From Streptomyces sp. NBC_01716 (GTDB lineage Bacteria > Actinomycetota > Actinomycetes > Streptomycetales > Streptomycetaceae), in NCBI RefSeq assembly GCF_036248275.1, contig NZ_CP109181.1:682001-746000 (forward strand): 64,000 nucleotides of DNA, written 5' to 3'. Position numbers and translations under genes: made by a program. Positions 43,102 through 52,059 of this stretch are shown piece after piece; position 1 is the first letter of the stretch, and every line of letters begins with the position of its first letter. Below the pieces are notes generated by a model that worked only from the letters and a program-made list of their open reading frames with translations, was not told where the DNA came from and ran no database searches.

Positions 43102-43237
43102 CCACCCCACACCCGGCCGGGCTCGGCGGGCCGCGGTGGTTTCCGTGTCAGCCGGCGCTGGGGGTGTCGCCTGTGGGGTGCAGCCGGGTGAGGCGAGCCA
43201 GGGCGGTGCGGCACCGCGGCGATGTCGACGGTCAGTT

Positions 43238-43271
43238 GGCGGGCGGTGCCGCTGTAGGAGCACCGCCCGCC
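43238..43271 (-). terminator. Hairpin terminator after the GH18 gene
   Basis: Stem GGCGGGCGGTGC (43238-43249) with complement at 43260-43271, 10-nt loop, 17 bp beyond the GH18 stop. Probably ends the minus-strand locus and may also act on the convergent hydrolase transcript. Confidence 0.65.
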
Positions 43272-43287
43272 GGGGCGTGCGGGCGGC

Positions 43288-44211
43288 TTACGGCGTGTAG
43301 CGGGCGTCGCTGCCGTAGAGGTGCCTGGTGAACGCGGAGACATCGGCGCTGCGATCGGCGCCGTTGAGGTTGTACGTCAGATAGACGCCGTAGCCCTCGC
43401 TGACGGTGCGGCGGGCGAGGTCGGCGGCCGTGGTCTGCGAGGTGCGGCCGATCTCGACGGCGGCCGGTGACAGCTTCGACTTGGGCAGGGCGAGGCCGGG
43501 GACCTGCCAGGAGCCGTAGTACGGGTTCCAGGCGTAGTCGAACTTGGACGAGATGTTCACGCCGCCGTAGGAGAGCCGGGACGCGGCCGGGCCGATGTTG
43601 TAGAGGCTGATGATCTTGTTCGGCATGTTCGCACGCAGCGCCGTCACCAGGTGCACGAACGAGCTGTCGTTGGGCTGGCCGGTGCCGTTGTTGCCGTACT
43701 CGGCGTATTCGTCGTCGAAGTCGATGCCGTCGAGACCGTACTGGGCGACGGTGTCCGACAGTTGTTTCGCGAACGCCGAAGCCGCCTGCTGGGTCGGGAA
43801 GTTGGCGAAGCCCGCGCCCTGGTGGTTGCCGAGGACCGAGAGGACGACCTTGATGCCCTTCTGCTGCAGCGGCCGTATCTCCGTGGCGGCGTTGTCGAGG
43901 ACGCGCCGCACGTTCTCGTTGAAGTGCAGATACGCCGCCTTCGTGCCCGTGTCGTAGTTGATGTTCGCCGCGAAGATCACGGCGACGTCGAAGACGTTGC
44001 CGCCGCCGTTGGCCAGGGTGTATTTGCCGACGTTGAGCATGCTGTTGTTGTTCACCTCGACGTACGCCACCGAGACCGGCCCCTCTTTCGCCGAAGCGGA
44101 AGCGGGAGCCGCCGCGGCGCCGGGCGTGGCTGTCGTGCCGAAGGCGAGGGCCGCCACGGCCGAGAGCGCCAGCGCGGCCGTCCGTACCCTGCTCCGTACC
44201 AGAGTGAACAT
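43288..44211 (-). CDS. Secreted GH18 endo-beta-N-acetylglucosaminidase (Endo H-like)
   Basis: 307 residues. Sec signal peptide (~1-41, ends around ASA), then a GH18 TIM barrel with VAYVEVNNNSMLNVGKYTL and the catalytic DGIDFDDE motif (D161, D164, D166, E168), matching DGxDxDxE. Length and sequence style are those of Streptomyces Endo H, which cleaves the chitobiose core of high-mannose N-glycans. The start ATG 44211 follows GGGGAG. A half-match (TTGCGGGAAC, 44313-44322) to the LacI site of this locus lies ~100 bp upstream. Confidence 0.9.
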   Translation of the reverse strand: MFTLVRSRVRTAALALSAVAALAFGTTATPGAAAAPASASAKEGPVSVAYVEVNNNSMLNVGKYTLANGGGNVFDVAVIFAANINYDTGTKAAYLHFNENVRRVLDNAATEIRPLQQKGIKVVLSVLGNHQGAGFANFPTQQAASAFAKQLSDTVAQYGLDGIDFDDEYAEYGNNGTGQPNDSSFVHLVTALRANMPNKIISLYNIGPAASRLSYGGVNISSKFDYAWNPYYGSWQVPGLALPKSKLSPAAVEIGRTSQTTAADLARRTVSEGYGVYLTYNLNGADRSADVSAFTRHLYGSDARYTP

Positions 44212-44383
44212 CGTTGAACGGTCTCCCCTCGCATGGGTCGGCGCCCGGCCTGTTCGAAAGCGCCGAGTGAGCCCTACGAGTTTTCCGCCCCCGTGGGCGA
44301 GTCCCGGGAATCTTGCGGGAACTCTCACGACTCCCACGCAGATCCCACCACAACTCCACATCAGAGCAAGGGAGTTGGCCCCA

Positions 44384-44572
44384 TCAGAACGCGCGCAGCA
44401 CCAGCCGCACCGCCGCCGTGACCCCTCGCGCGATCCATCCGAGCAGTCCCGTCTCCACCGCCAGCTCGGCGACGTCCGCTGCCGTGTCGGCGCGGTCCGC
44501 CCCGGAACGGCACCGGGGGCAGGACCGAGGCCAACGACGCTTCCGCGTACCGCACTTCCTACACATCGCCAT
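44384..44572 (-). CDS. Small zinc-ribbon membrane-associated protein
   Basis: 62 residues. Two cysteine pairs, CRKCG (4-8) and CPRC (18-21), separated by basic residues, form a short zinc ribbon; the C-terminal half has an amphipathic or membrane-seeking helix (LLGWIARGVTAAVRLVLRAF). The two adjacent ATGs (MAM) are both possible starts. It lies 52 bp after the esterase gene in the same orientation and could be the last gene of that operon. Function unknown. Confidence 0.65.
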   Translation of the reverse strand: MAMCRKCGTRKRRWPRSCPRCRSGADRADTAADVAELAVETGLLGWIARGVTAAVRLVLRAF

Positions 44573-44624
44573 GGCCTCATTCTCCCTTATCGCGGCGCCG
44601 CGCCAGAAGCGGAAGCGTGATCCA

Positions 44625-45617
44625 CTACCCGGTGCCTGCCGGCTGGTTACCGGCCGACGACCGCAGATACCGCAGCTGCACATCGCGCTGCCGGCCGGCG
44701 CCGCCCTCGTGACCGTTCCACGGGTAGACCGTGAGCTCCTTCTCGCCCGCCCAGTGGTGGTACGCGGCCATGACCGTCGATGGCGGGCAGACGGTGTCCC
44801 TGAGCGCGACGGAGTACAGCGCGGGCACGGTGGCGCGGGCGGCGAAGTTGAGGCCGTCGAAGTAGGAGAGCGTACGGAAGACCGTCTCCGGGACGCGCTG
44901 GGTCGCGAGGAAGCGTACGACCTCCTGGTAGGGATCCTGGTCGGTGATGTCCACGGCCCGGCGGACATGGGTGAGGAACGGGACGTCGATCAGGGCCGCT
45001 TCGAGTCCCGGCCGGAGCGCCGCTGCCGCCTGGGCGACGGCGCCGCCCTGGCTGGCCCCGTGGACGGCGATCCGCCGCTCGTCGACGGCCGGATGCGCCG
45101 CCGCGGCCTCGACGGCGCGCACCGCGTCGGTGAAGACCCGCCGGTAGTAGTACTCGGCGGGGTCGAGGATGCCGCGGGTGACGAATCCGGCGGCCTGTGG
45201 GTCGGCGGTGCCGTGCGGGTCCCCGGTCGCCCCCGCGCTCCGCGGGTTCGTGGCGCCCTGGCCGCGGGTGTCCATCACCAGCGCCGCCCGGCCCGCGGCG
45301 GGCCAGACGAGATGGTCGTGCGGGAAGCCGCGGCCGGCGCCGTAACCGAGGTAGTGGACCACGCAGGGCACCGGGGCCGGGATCCCGGCCGGGATCAGCA
45401 GCCAGGCACGTACGCGGTCGCCGCCGTAGCCGGTGAACTCGGTGTCGTACGCGGTCACGGTGGTGAGCGCCGCGTCGTAGGGCCGGTACACGGGATCGAG
45501 CGGCCGGGCGGCGGTCTCGTCCAGGGTGTGGCGCCAGAAGCTGTCGAAGTCGGCGGGCTCGTCCCGGTCGGGGCGGTAGCCGGTGAGCCGGTCCAGGGGC
45601 AGGTCGAACAGGGCCAT
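44625..45617 (-). CDS. Acetylxylan esterase (AXE1/CE7 family)
   Basis: 330 residues. FDLPLDRLTGYRPDRDEPADFDSFW opening, typical of CE7 enzymes; nucleophile elbow HGASQGGAV (S189), aspartate in ALRDTVCPPST and histidine in WNGHEGG complete the triad. The RGQG oxyanion motif is at ~118-121. No signal peptide, so it acts on imported oligosaccharides or acetylated sugars. ATG 45617 with GGAGA upstream. Part of the LacI-linked locus. Confidence 0.92.
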   Translation of the reverse strand: MALFDLPLDRLTGYRPDRDEPADFDSFWRHTLDETAARPLDPVYRPYDAALTTVTAYDTEFTGYGGDRVRAWLLIPAGIPAPVPCVVHYLGYGAGRGFPHDHLVWPAAGRAALVMDTRGQGATNPRSAGATGDPHGTADPQAAGFVTRGILDPAEYYYRRVFTDAVRAVEAAAAHPAVDERRIAVHGASQGGAVAQAAAALRPGLEAALIDVPFLTHVRRAVDITDQDPYQEVVRFLATQRVPETVFRTLSYFDGLNFAARATVPALYSVALRDTVCPPSTVMAAYHHWAGEKELTVYPWNGHEGGAGRQRDVQLRYLRSSAGNQPAGTG

Positions 45618-45668
45618 GCGGGTCTCCGTGGGAAGGTTCACCGGGTACGTCAGGTGGCCGGTTCGTCC

Positions 45669-46526
45669 TCAGTCGCCGGACGGGCTCAGCAGATGGCGCG
45701 CGGTGAAGCCGAGCAGTCGCCGCGCGGCCGTGGTGTCCACGGGTGCGGTGCGTCCGGGCAGGGGTCGGCGGACCGGGGTGGTGGGGTGGTAGCGGCGCAG
45801 GAGTTCCTCCGTCGGGAACGGCACCATGGTCTCGGGCGCGCACAGATGGACGGCGTGGGCCCCCGGCCCGGGTACGTCGAGGGCCAGCAGCGCCGCCCTC
45901 GCCGCGTCGCGCGTCTCCAGATACGTCCACAGATCCCGCGCCCCGGCGGCCGGATCCTCGGTGAGCCTCGCGGCGTGGGCCGGCAGCCGTTCGTCGAAGC
46001 CTCCGACGTACGGATAACGCAGGCAGATCACGCTCATGGAGTGGCGTCGCGCCATCATGCGGGCCGTCAGTTCGTCGGTCTGTTTGGACAGGCCGTAGGC
46101 GTCCGCCACCTGGGACGGCGTCGCCTCGTCCAGCGGGAAGTACGCGGGGTGCGGGTCCGGGTCGTCCGTCCAGGGCAGGCCGGTGACACCGTAGGAACTG
46201 GCGAGCGCGGTACGGCGGACTCCGGCGCGCCCGGCCTCCTCCAGCACGGTGAACGTGGCGAGGGTGTTGCCGCCGAAGACCTCCCGTCCGGTGAGGTACA
46301 GCGGGCTGGGGACGGCCGCGAGATGGATGACCGCGTCGGCGCCGTCGAGCGCGTCCCGTACGGCCGTCGCGTCGCCCGCGTCCCCGGTGACCACCCGTCG
46401 CGCGGGGAGGTCACCGGGGTCCTCCAGGACGAGGGCGTTGGTCTCGATTTCCCGCTCGGCGAGCAGGGTGAGCACCGCGCGTCCGATCCGTCCGGCGGCG
46501 CCGGTGACCATGACCCTCGTCGGCAT
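45669..46526 (-). CDS. NAD-dependent epimerase/dehydratase
   Basis: 285 residues of the extended-SDR class. GAAGRIG (9-15) cofactor loop, DADAVIHLAAVPSP (~60-73), serine in ALASSYGV and catalytic YGLSK (Y/K at ~143-147). Resembles uronate dehydrogenase/UDP-sugar epimerase-like proteins found in sugar-acid loci. The gene starts 2 bp after the FAD oxidoreductase stop, so translation is likely coupled. A C1-oxidation or epimerisation of a hexuronate-type sugar is plausible. Confidence 0.88.
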   Translation of the reverse strand: MPTRVMVTGAAGRIGRAVLTLLAEREIETNALVLEDPGDLPARRVVTGDAGDATAVRDALDGADAVIHLAAVPSPLYLTGREVFGGNTLATFTVLEEAGRAGVRRTALASSYGVTGLPWTDDPDPHPAYFPLDEATPSQVADAYGLSKQTDELTARMMARRHSMSVICLRYPYVGGFDERLPAHAARLTEDPAAGARDLWTYLETRDAARAALLALDVPGPGAHAVHLCAPETMVPFPTEELLRRYHPTTPVRRPLPGRTAPVDTTAARRLLGFTARHLLSPSGD

Positions 46527-46528
46527 GT

Positions 46529-48826
46529 TCAGCTCTCCGGTCCGTTGGCGCGGTTCTCCGGTCGGTGGGTGAGATTCTCCGGTCCGTAGGCGCGGACGGC
46601 CGCGATGTGGGCGGACCGCGCGCCGTTGGTCGCTTCGACGACGATTCTCACCGCCGACACCGTGACCGGCTCGTCGAAGGTGTGGACACGGCGGCGGCGC
46701 CGGTTGTCGTACGCGGCCGCGAGGACGTGCCAGGGGCCGTTCCCCTCACGGCCCTCGATCCGGTAGTCGCGCAGCAGCGTGGGCAGCGTGTCGAACGGGG
46801 TTCTGTGGTGGTGGAGATTGATGAGGTCCTCGTTGACGTCGTCGTCCGCGAGGAGGTCGATACGGCCCAGGGTGACCGGTTCGGGCCAGGCCAGCTCCAG
46901 CCAGGTGCCGACCCCGGTCCCGGTCTCGGTCCCGGTCGTCTCGGCGAGCGGCGCCGAGACCCACATGTGCGGTCCGGCGTACGGGCGGGCGTAGCCGTCG
47001 ACGGCCTTGGCGGGGGCGAAGGCGTCTGTCGCTCCCGTACGCAGACAGAAGGTGCGGCGCAGCAGACCGGTGTCCGTCCATTCGCGCAGGGGCTGCGGTG
47101 TCTCGTCCTGGGGCCGCAACGGCACGCGGGTGAAGCAGAGCACGCCGGGGGTGGGTGTGTCCGCGCGGCGGAGGGCGAGGGCGGCGTTGGCCCGTACGAC
47201 GAGGAAGGCGTTGCGCGGGGTCTCGGGCGACCAGGTGAGGCCCGTGTCGATCCACTGTCCGGCGCCGGCGGTGACCGGGACGGTGACGGAGTCGACGAGC
47301 CGGCGCGGTACGTAGTTCTGGCCCAGCTCCGGGTCGTACAGCTCGACCGTGAGGAGGGTGTCGCGCTCCGCGTCCACGAGGAGTTCGAGGCCGGTGAGTC
47401 CCGGGTCGACGGGCAGGACGATCCCGGCGTCGGCCGCCAACGGCCAGGATTCGCCCGGTGTTTCGACGGCGAGGCGGGTGAGGCTGGAGTGGGCGGTGAC
47501 GGTGGCGCGCCGGGCGAGGTCGTCCGGGTCGGTGGAGGCGAGGCCGATGACGGAGGCGTCCTCGCGAAGCAGGGTGCGTTGCAGCGTGGCGATGTCCAAC
47601 GCCCTTGGGGTGACGCCGAGTTCGGCGCAGAGCGCGGCGGCCGTCCCGGCGGCCTGGCCGAGGGTGGCGCAGGTGGCCATGACACGGGTGGAGCCGAACG
47701 CGACATGGCTGGCGGAGATGTCGCGCCCCGCGAAGAGCAGGTTGGAGGTGTTCGCGGAGTACAGGCTCCGGTAGGGGATGTGGTAGATCCCGTCCGCGTA
47801 GCGCTGTTTCGCCGCCGCCTCGGTGGCGTACATGCCCTGGGGCGGATGCAGGTCGATGGACCAGCCGCCGAACGCGACGCGGTCGGGGAACGGTGTCTGG
47901 CCGAGGATGTCTGCCTGGTTCAGTACGTAGTCGCCGACGAAGCGCCGGTATTCGCGCTTGCCGGGCACGGAACCCACCCACTCCAGGGTCATGGTCTCGG
48001 CGTCGAACTCGCCGGAGTTCTTGATGTGGTCCCAGATTCCGTAGATGACCGACCACAGCTCGTCGCGGATGCGCTCGTTGTCGTGCACGGTGTCGAGTTC
48101 GCCGCCGAACTCGATCCACCAGTAGGCGCAGCCGTTGTCGCCGGCCTTGATGATGCGCCGTTCGGGGATGGAGGTCTTGGTGATGTCCTTGGCGAAGTCC
48201 GGTGGTACGTAGCGGACGGGGTGTCCGGTGTCCTTCGTGTAGAAGAGCAGCGTGGACCCCAGGGAGATGTCGTCGGCGGTCCCGGGCGCCCACGGCTCGC
48301 CGTACTCGTCGCGGGACTCCCGGCCGATCCGGTGGTGCGCGCCGGCGAGATGGCCGATCAGACCGTCGCCGGTGCAGTCGAGGAACAGGCCGCTCTCGAA
48401 GCGGATTCGCCGCTCGGAGCCCATCATCCAGCCGGTGACGGCGGTCAGCCGCCGGTCGTCCGCCGGTCCGTGCGCCTCGACCTCGCGGACGTCGGTGTTG
48501 AGGTGGAGTGCGATGTTGGGCTCGGCCCGCACGGCGTCCAGGATCACGGTGTCCCAGTAGTACGGATTGCCCTCGGGGTTGCGGTACTGGTTCTCGACGA
48601 ACAGTTCGCCCATGATGCCGCCCTCGCGGGCGTGGTGGTTCTTGCCGTGTCCGGTGGCGCCGCACACCCAGACGCGTACCTCGCTGCTGGAATTGCCGCC
48701 GAGGACCGGTCTGTTGTTGACCAGGGCGACCGTGCGCCCGAGCCGGGCCGCGGCGATGGCCGCGCAGGTCCCGGCCAGGCCGCCGCCGACCACGGTGATG
48801 TCGTACCTCGCCGTCTCGTTTCTCAT
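46529..48826 (-). CDS. FAD-dependent oxidoreductase (PF12831 type) with C-terminal discoidin-like region
   Basis: 765 residues. N-terminal FAD motif VVGGGLAGTCAAIAAARLG (12-30), GGNSSSEVRVWVCGATGHG, FLDCTGDGLIGHLAGA and the C-terminal FAD contact LLFAGRDISASHVAFGSTRVMATCATLGQAAGTAAAL (~370-410), as in FAD_oxidored proteins of polysaccharide loci. Residues ~600-755 (WVSAPL...WLELAWPEPVTLGRIDLLADD...) resemble a coagulation-factor 5/8 carbohydrate-binding domain, though there is no export signal. Starts 3 bp after the glycosidase gene. Role in sugar oxidation is inferred. Confidence 0.88.
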   Translation of the reverse strand: MRNETARYDITVVGGGLAGTCAAIAAARLGRTVALVNNRPVLGGNSSSEVRVWVCGATGHGKNHHAREGGIMGELFVENQYRNPEGNPYYWDTVILDAVRAEPNIALHLNTDVREVEAHGPADDRRLTAVTGWMMGSERRIRFESGLFLDCTGDGLIGHLAGAHHRIGRESRDEYGEPWAPGTADDISLGSTLLFYTKDTGHPVRYVPPDFAKDITKTSIPERRIIKAGDNGCAYWWIEFGGELDTVHDNERIRDELWSVIYGIWDHIKNSGEFDAETMTLEWVGSVPGKREYRRFVGDYVLNQADILGQTPFPDRVAFGGWSIDLHPPQGMYATEAAAKQRYADGIYHIPYRSLYSANTSNLLFAGRDISASHVAFGSTRVMATCATLGQAAGTAAALCAELGVTPRALDIATLQRTLLREDASVIGLASTDPDDLARRATVTAHSSLTRLAVETPGESWPLAADAGIVLPVDPGLTGLELLVDAERDTLLTVELYDPELGQNYVPRRLVDSVTVPVTAGAGQWIDTGLTWSPETPRNAFLVVRANAALALRRADTPTPGVLCFTRVPLRPQDETPQPLREWTDTGLLRRTFCLRTGATDAFAPAKAVDGYARPYAGPHMWVSAPLAETTGTETGTGVGTWLELAWPEPVTLGRIDLLADDDVNEDLINLHHHRTPFDTLPTLLRDYRIEGREGNGPWHVLAAAYDNRRRRRVHTFDEPVTVSAVRIVVEATNGARSAHIAAVRAYGPENLTHRPENRANGPES

Positions 48827-48829
48827 GGG

Positions 48830-51121
48830 CTACTTCCAGTCCGGGTTGGCTGCGAGTCCGTAGTAGACGCGCGGCGCGCCGTCGAGGCGCACCGTGACCT
48901 TGCCGCCCGCGGCGGTGAGGGTGCGTTCCTGGCCGATGCAGTTCAGCTCCCGCACGGTGCCTTTCACCGTCGCGGAGTGGGCGACGACGTCGGTCTTGGT
49001 CGTCCACCTGTCGGTCCAGGGTTCCGGCGAGGCGTACCAGGGGTCCGCGGTGTGGTCGGCGTTGAGCACATAGCCGTCCTTGCGGCTCCACAGGATCGAC
49101 ACGGGGCCTTCGGGTGTGGTGAAGAGCAGGCCCTTGATGTCCTGGTCGGCGAAGGCGAGATGGCGGACGAAGTCGGCGCGGTCGAGGACGCGGGCGGCGG
49201 TGGCGAAGGCGAGCAGCGAGGGCTTGGCGCTGGTGTCGCGGTTCATCAGTCCGAAGTGGTACTCGACGTTGCCCGGGTCGGCCTCCTGCGGATGGTGGAT
49301 GGTGGTGTCGTGCAGCTGGTACCAGTTGACGCCCCTGACTCCCTCGGACTTGGCGAGGGCGAGGGTGAGCAGGGTGTTCTCGGCCGCGTTGCGGTAGGTG
49401 TCGGTCCACCAGGCGTTGGGCTTGGTGGAGGCGTACGCCTCGGTGAGCCAGAGTTCCTTGTTCCCGCCGTACGTGTCGACGACCTCGCGGGCCTTGCGGA
49501 GTGCGCCGAGGAAGTTCCAGTACGAGCCGGAGGAGCCCTGGGTCCACTCCGAGGGCGGCGGGGCGTAGTCGGGGGTGAAGTTGCCGCGGCCCGGGTGGAA
49601 GGCGAAGGCGTCGATGAGGTCCCAGCCACCGGCGGCGTGGAAGTTCTCCGTCCAGATGTAGTCCATGCCGCCGAGGCCCGCGTTCATCACCTTCATGGGC
49701 GAGCCGGCGGCGGTCAGCCGGTCGGTGACCTGACGCAGTCCGTCGCGTACGTAGACGTCGGCTCCCCGGCCCGACATCCAGGGCTGGTTGACCTCGTTGC
49801 TCACCTCGAAGTAGGCGGCGTCGGCGTCGACCGCCTTGGCGACGTTGGTGTCGGCCCAGTCGGCGATCTGCTGCGGGGTGCCGCCGACGGGGATACCGCT
49901 GAGTTCGACGTTGTGCCCGATGCCGTGCGCGTCGAGGGTCGCGGTGTCGATTCCGGGCGCGCCGGCGTAGGCGATACGTATCCATTTGACGCCGAGGGTC
50001 TTCAGCAGGCCGAGTACGGCGTCCTTGCCCGGCTTCAGGAGCCAGGGGTAGTTGGCGATGCCGAACATGGATTCCGTACCGGCGCGGTAGGTGAAGTCGG
50101 GCAGCACGGAAAGGTTGGTGCGGGCCAGTGCGCGCTGCCCACCCGCGATGGCCTCCACCTCGGTGAAGACGATGCCCTGGGACGGCGCGGTCAGGGTGAG
50201 GGCGGCGTCCCAGGCCGCGCCGGGGGCCACTGTCCGGGTGAGCGTGCCGCCGGCGAGCCTGATGCCGGCGAAATCGCGCGCCCACCATTTGAGGGTCACC
50301 GGCTTGGCGGCCGAACCGCCGTTGACCACCTGCGACTTGAGCGTCATGGTCTGTCCGGCGGTCTTGTAGAGGTTGAACGGCTGGTCGGTCCAGACCTCGA
50401 CGCCGATGGCGCGGCCGGCCGCGATGGCGCCTGCGGCGCGCGGACGCAGGTCACCGAGGACGAGGTCGGCCTCGGTGACGGCGGTGGCCGTGCCCGTGGC
50501 GGCGCCGGGGGCATGGATCCAAGTGGCGTTCGTGTAGGCGGGGTTGGTGCTGTCGAGGCAGAAGAAGCCCTTGCCGTCGGCCCATGTCTCGGCGTAGGCG
50601 CCGCCCGCGTTCGTCTCGTACGGGATACCGCCGCGGGCGTCGCGGTTCCAGACGGTGAGCGCCTCGTACGACTCGGCCGCGGTCGCTCCGTACACGGTCC
50701 TGGCGAACATGAAGCCCGACGGTGTCAGGGTGCCGGAGCCGCCGGTCTCCCACTTCAGATGGGCCTTGTGCGGGGTGACGTCGAATGTGCCGGTCACGGT
50801 GACGCCGGGCGCGCCGGCGCCCAGGGCATAGGTGATCCGGAGGCCGGGCCTGCCGTCGGGCAGGGTGACCGCCTTCGGGGTGCCGCCGAAGGTGCGCTGC
50901 TGGCCCAGCGCGCTGTCCTTGATCATGAAGTGGGTGAGCAGGACGCGGTCGGTACCCGCGCCGTCCTTGACGAGTACGCTCCCGTCGCTCCGGCCGATGA
51001 GGGTGATGCCATCGGCGGTGAGGGTGAGCGGGTCGGCGGCATGGGCGGCGGTGGCGGGAAGCAGTGCGGCGCCCGTGGCGAGGGCCGTGCTCTGGAGGAA
51101 TCTGCGGCGGGCAACTGACAT
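48830..51121 (-). CDS. TAT-exported TIM-barrel glycoside hydrolase-like protein
   Basis: 763 residues. Signal with RRRFLQ (TAT-like, 5-10) cleaved near AHA. Residues ~30-340 are beta-rich, ~345-650 form a clan-A type barrel with the acid/base glutamate in FEVSNEVNQP (E443) and the probable nucleophile in LWLTEAYAS (E561), and the end is a small beta domain. This resembles GH39/GH30-like enzymes, though I cannot place it in a numbered family. It shares the operon with the ABC importer, suggesting external release of a sugar that is then imported. Confidence 0.82.
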   Translation of the reverse strand: MSVARRRFLQSTALATGAALLPATAAHAADPLTLTADGITLIGRSDGSVLVKDGAGTDRVLLTHFMIKDSALGQQRTFGGTPKAVTLPDGRPGLRITYALGAGAPGVTVTGTFDVTPHKAHLKWETGGSGTLTPSGFMFARTVYGATAAESYEALTVWNRDARGGIPYETNAGGAYAETWADGKGFFCLDSTNPAYTNATWIHAPGAATGTATAVTEADLVLGDLRPRAAGAIAAGRAIGVEVWTDQPFNLYKTAGQTMTLKSQVVNGGSAAKPVTLKWWARDFAGIRLAGGTLTRTVAPGAAWDAALTLTAPSQGIVFTEVEAIAGGQRALARTNLSVLPDFTYRAGTESMFGIANYPWLLKPGKDAVLGLLKTLGVKWIRIAYAGAPGIDTATLDAHGIGHNVELSGIPVGGTPQQIADWADTNVAKAVDADAAYFEVSNEVNQPWMSGRGADVYVRDGLRQVTDRLTAAGSPMKVMNAGLGGMDYIWTENFHAAGGWDLIDAFAFHPGRGNFTPDYAPPPSEWTQGSSGSYWNFLGALRKAREVVDTYGGNKELWLTEAYASTKPNAWWTDTYRNAAENTLLTLALAKSEGVRGVNWYQLHDTTIHHPQEADPGNVEYHFGLMNRDTSAKPSLLAFATAARVLDRADFVRHLAFADQDIKGLLFTTPEGPVSILWSRKDGYVLNADHTADPWYASPEPWTDRWTTKTDVVAHSATVKGTVRELNCIGQERTLTAAGGKVTVRLDGAPRVYYGLAANPDWK

Positions 51122-51180
51122 GGCGGAGCCTTTCTCTTGTCCCTGAGAGGAAGGTGCGGGATGGTCGCGGACAGGCTGGG

Positions 51181-52059
51181 TCAGCCCTTGACGCCGGTGA
51201 AGCCGAGGCCGGCGACGATGTACTTCTGGCAGACGGCGAAGACGAGGACCGGCGGCGCGACGGCCATCACCATCGCGGCGATGAGCTGGTCCTGCGGTGC
51301 CTGGGTGGCGAGTTGGGCGAGTGCGACACTGATCGGCTGCTTCTCGGGGTCGGTGAGGGCGACCAGCGGCCAGATGAAGTCCTTCCAGCTGTGCATGACC
51401 GCCAGCAGGCTGATCACGGCGAGCACCGGCCGGCTCATGGGCAGCACGATCTTCGTGAGCAGTTGACGGGTGCTGACGCCGTCGACACGCGCCGCGTCGA
51501 AGAGTTCGCGGGGCAGGGCGTCGAAGAACTGTTTGGCGAGCAGCACCGTGAAGGCGTTGGTGCCGGCGGGCAGCCAGATCGCCCAGTAGGTGTCACCGAG
51601 GTTGAGGTGGAGGAACGGTACGTCGATCACGGTCATGAAGAGGCTGACCATGTTCACGGTGTACGGCACGAACATCGTGGCGAGGATCGCCCCGTAGACG
51701 ACCCGGCCGAACCGGGGCCGGAGCACGGAGAGCGCAAAGCCCGCGGTGGCGGAGATGAACAGCTGGACGGCCCATGAACCACCCACCACCAGCACGGTGT
51801 TCAGCAGATAGTGACCGACACTCAGATCGGTGTAGGCGGTGGCGAAGTTGTCCAGCAGCGGCCGGTCCGGCCAGAGGGCGAGCGGCCGCGTGGTCAGCTC
51901 GGTGGGCGGCGAGACGGCGCCCTTGACCATCCAGTACAGCGGGCCGACGCCGATGAGCAGCAGCGACACGAGCGTGAGTGCCTGGATGGAGCGGACCGCG
52001 GCCCGGACGCCGGGGCGCTGCCGGTCGTGGACGGAGACGAAGGTGGTGGCGGAGGTCAT
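51181..52059 (-). CDS. Sugar ABC transporter permease (MalG-like)
   Basis: 292 residues, six helices starting at ALTLVSLLLIGVGPLYWMVKG (~27-47). EAA loop: RELFDAARVDGVSTRQLLTKIVLPM (~185-210). The C-terminus KYIVAGLGFTGVKG is the standard MalG end. Start overlaps the stop of the MalF-like gene (ATGA 52056-52059). Again no ATPase gene is present locally. Confidence 0.93.
   Translation of the reverse strand: MTSATTFVSVHDRQRPGVRAAVRSIQALTLVSLLLIGVGPLYWMVKGAVSPPTELTTRPLALWPDRPLLDNFATAYTDLSVGHYLLNTVLVVGGSWAVQLFISATAGFALSVLRPRFGRVVYGAILATMFVPYTVNMVSLFMTVIDVPFLHLNLGDTYWAIWLPAGTNAFTVLLAKQFFDALPRELFDAARVDGVSTRQLLTKIVLPMSRPVLAVISLLAVMHSWKDFIWPLVALTDPEKQPISVALAQLATQAPQDQLIAAMVMAVAPPVLVFAVCQKYIVAGLGFTGVKG

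Noticed and set aside
43201..43217. Second small hairpin (GCGGTGC/GGCACCGC) next to the GH18 terminator
   Set aside because: Short stem overlapping the stronger hairpin region; not listed separately.
46746..50288. Long Arg-rich minus-strand frame (1180 codons)
   Set aside because: Same-strand out-of-frame shadow of the FAD enzyme and glycosidase genes; no domain.
46565..51118. Very long plus-strand open frame (1517 codons)
   Set aside because: Composition is that of an antisense shadow of two minus-strand genes with recognised domains and high GC third positions.
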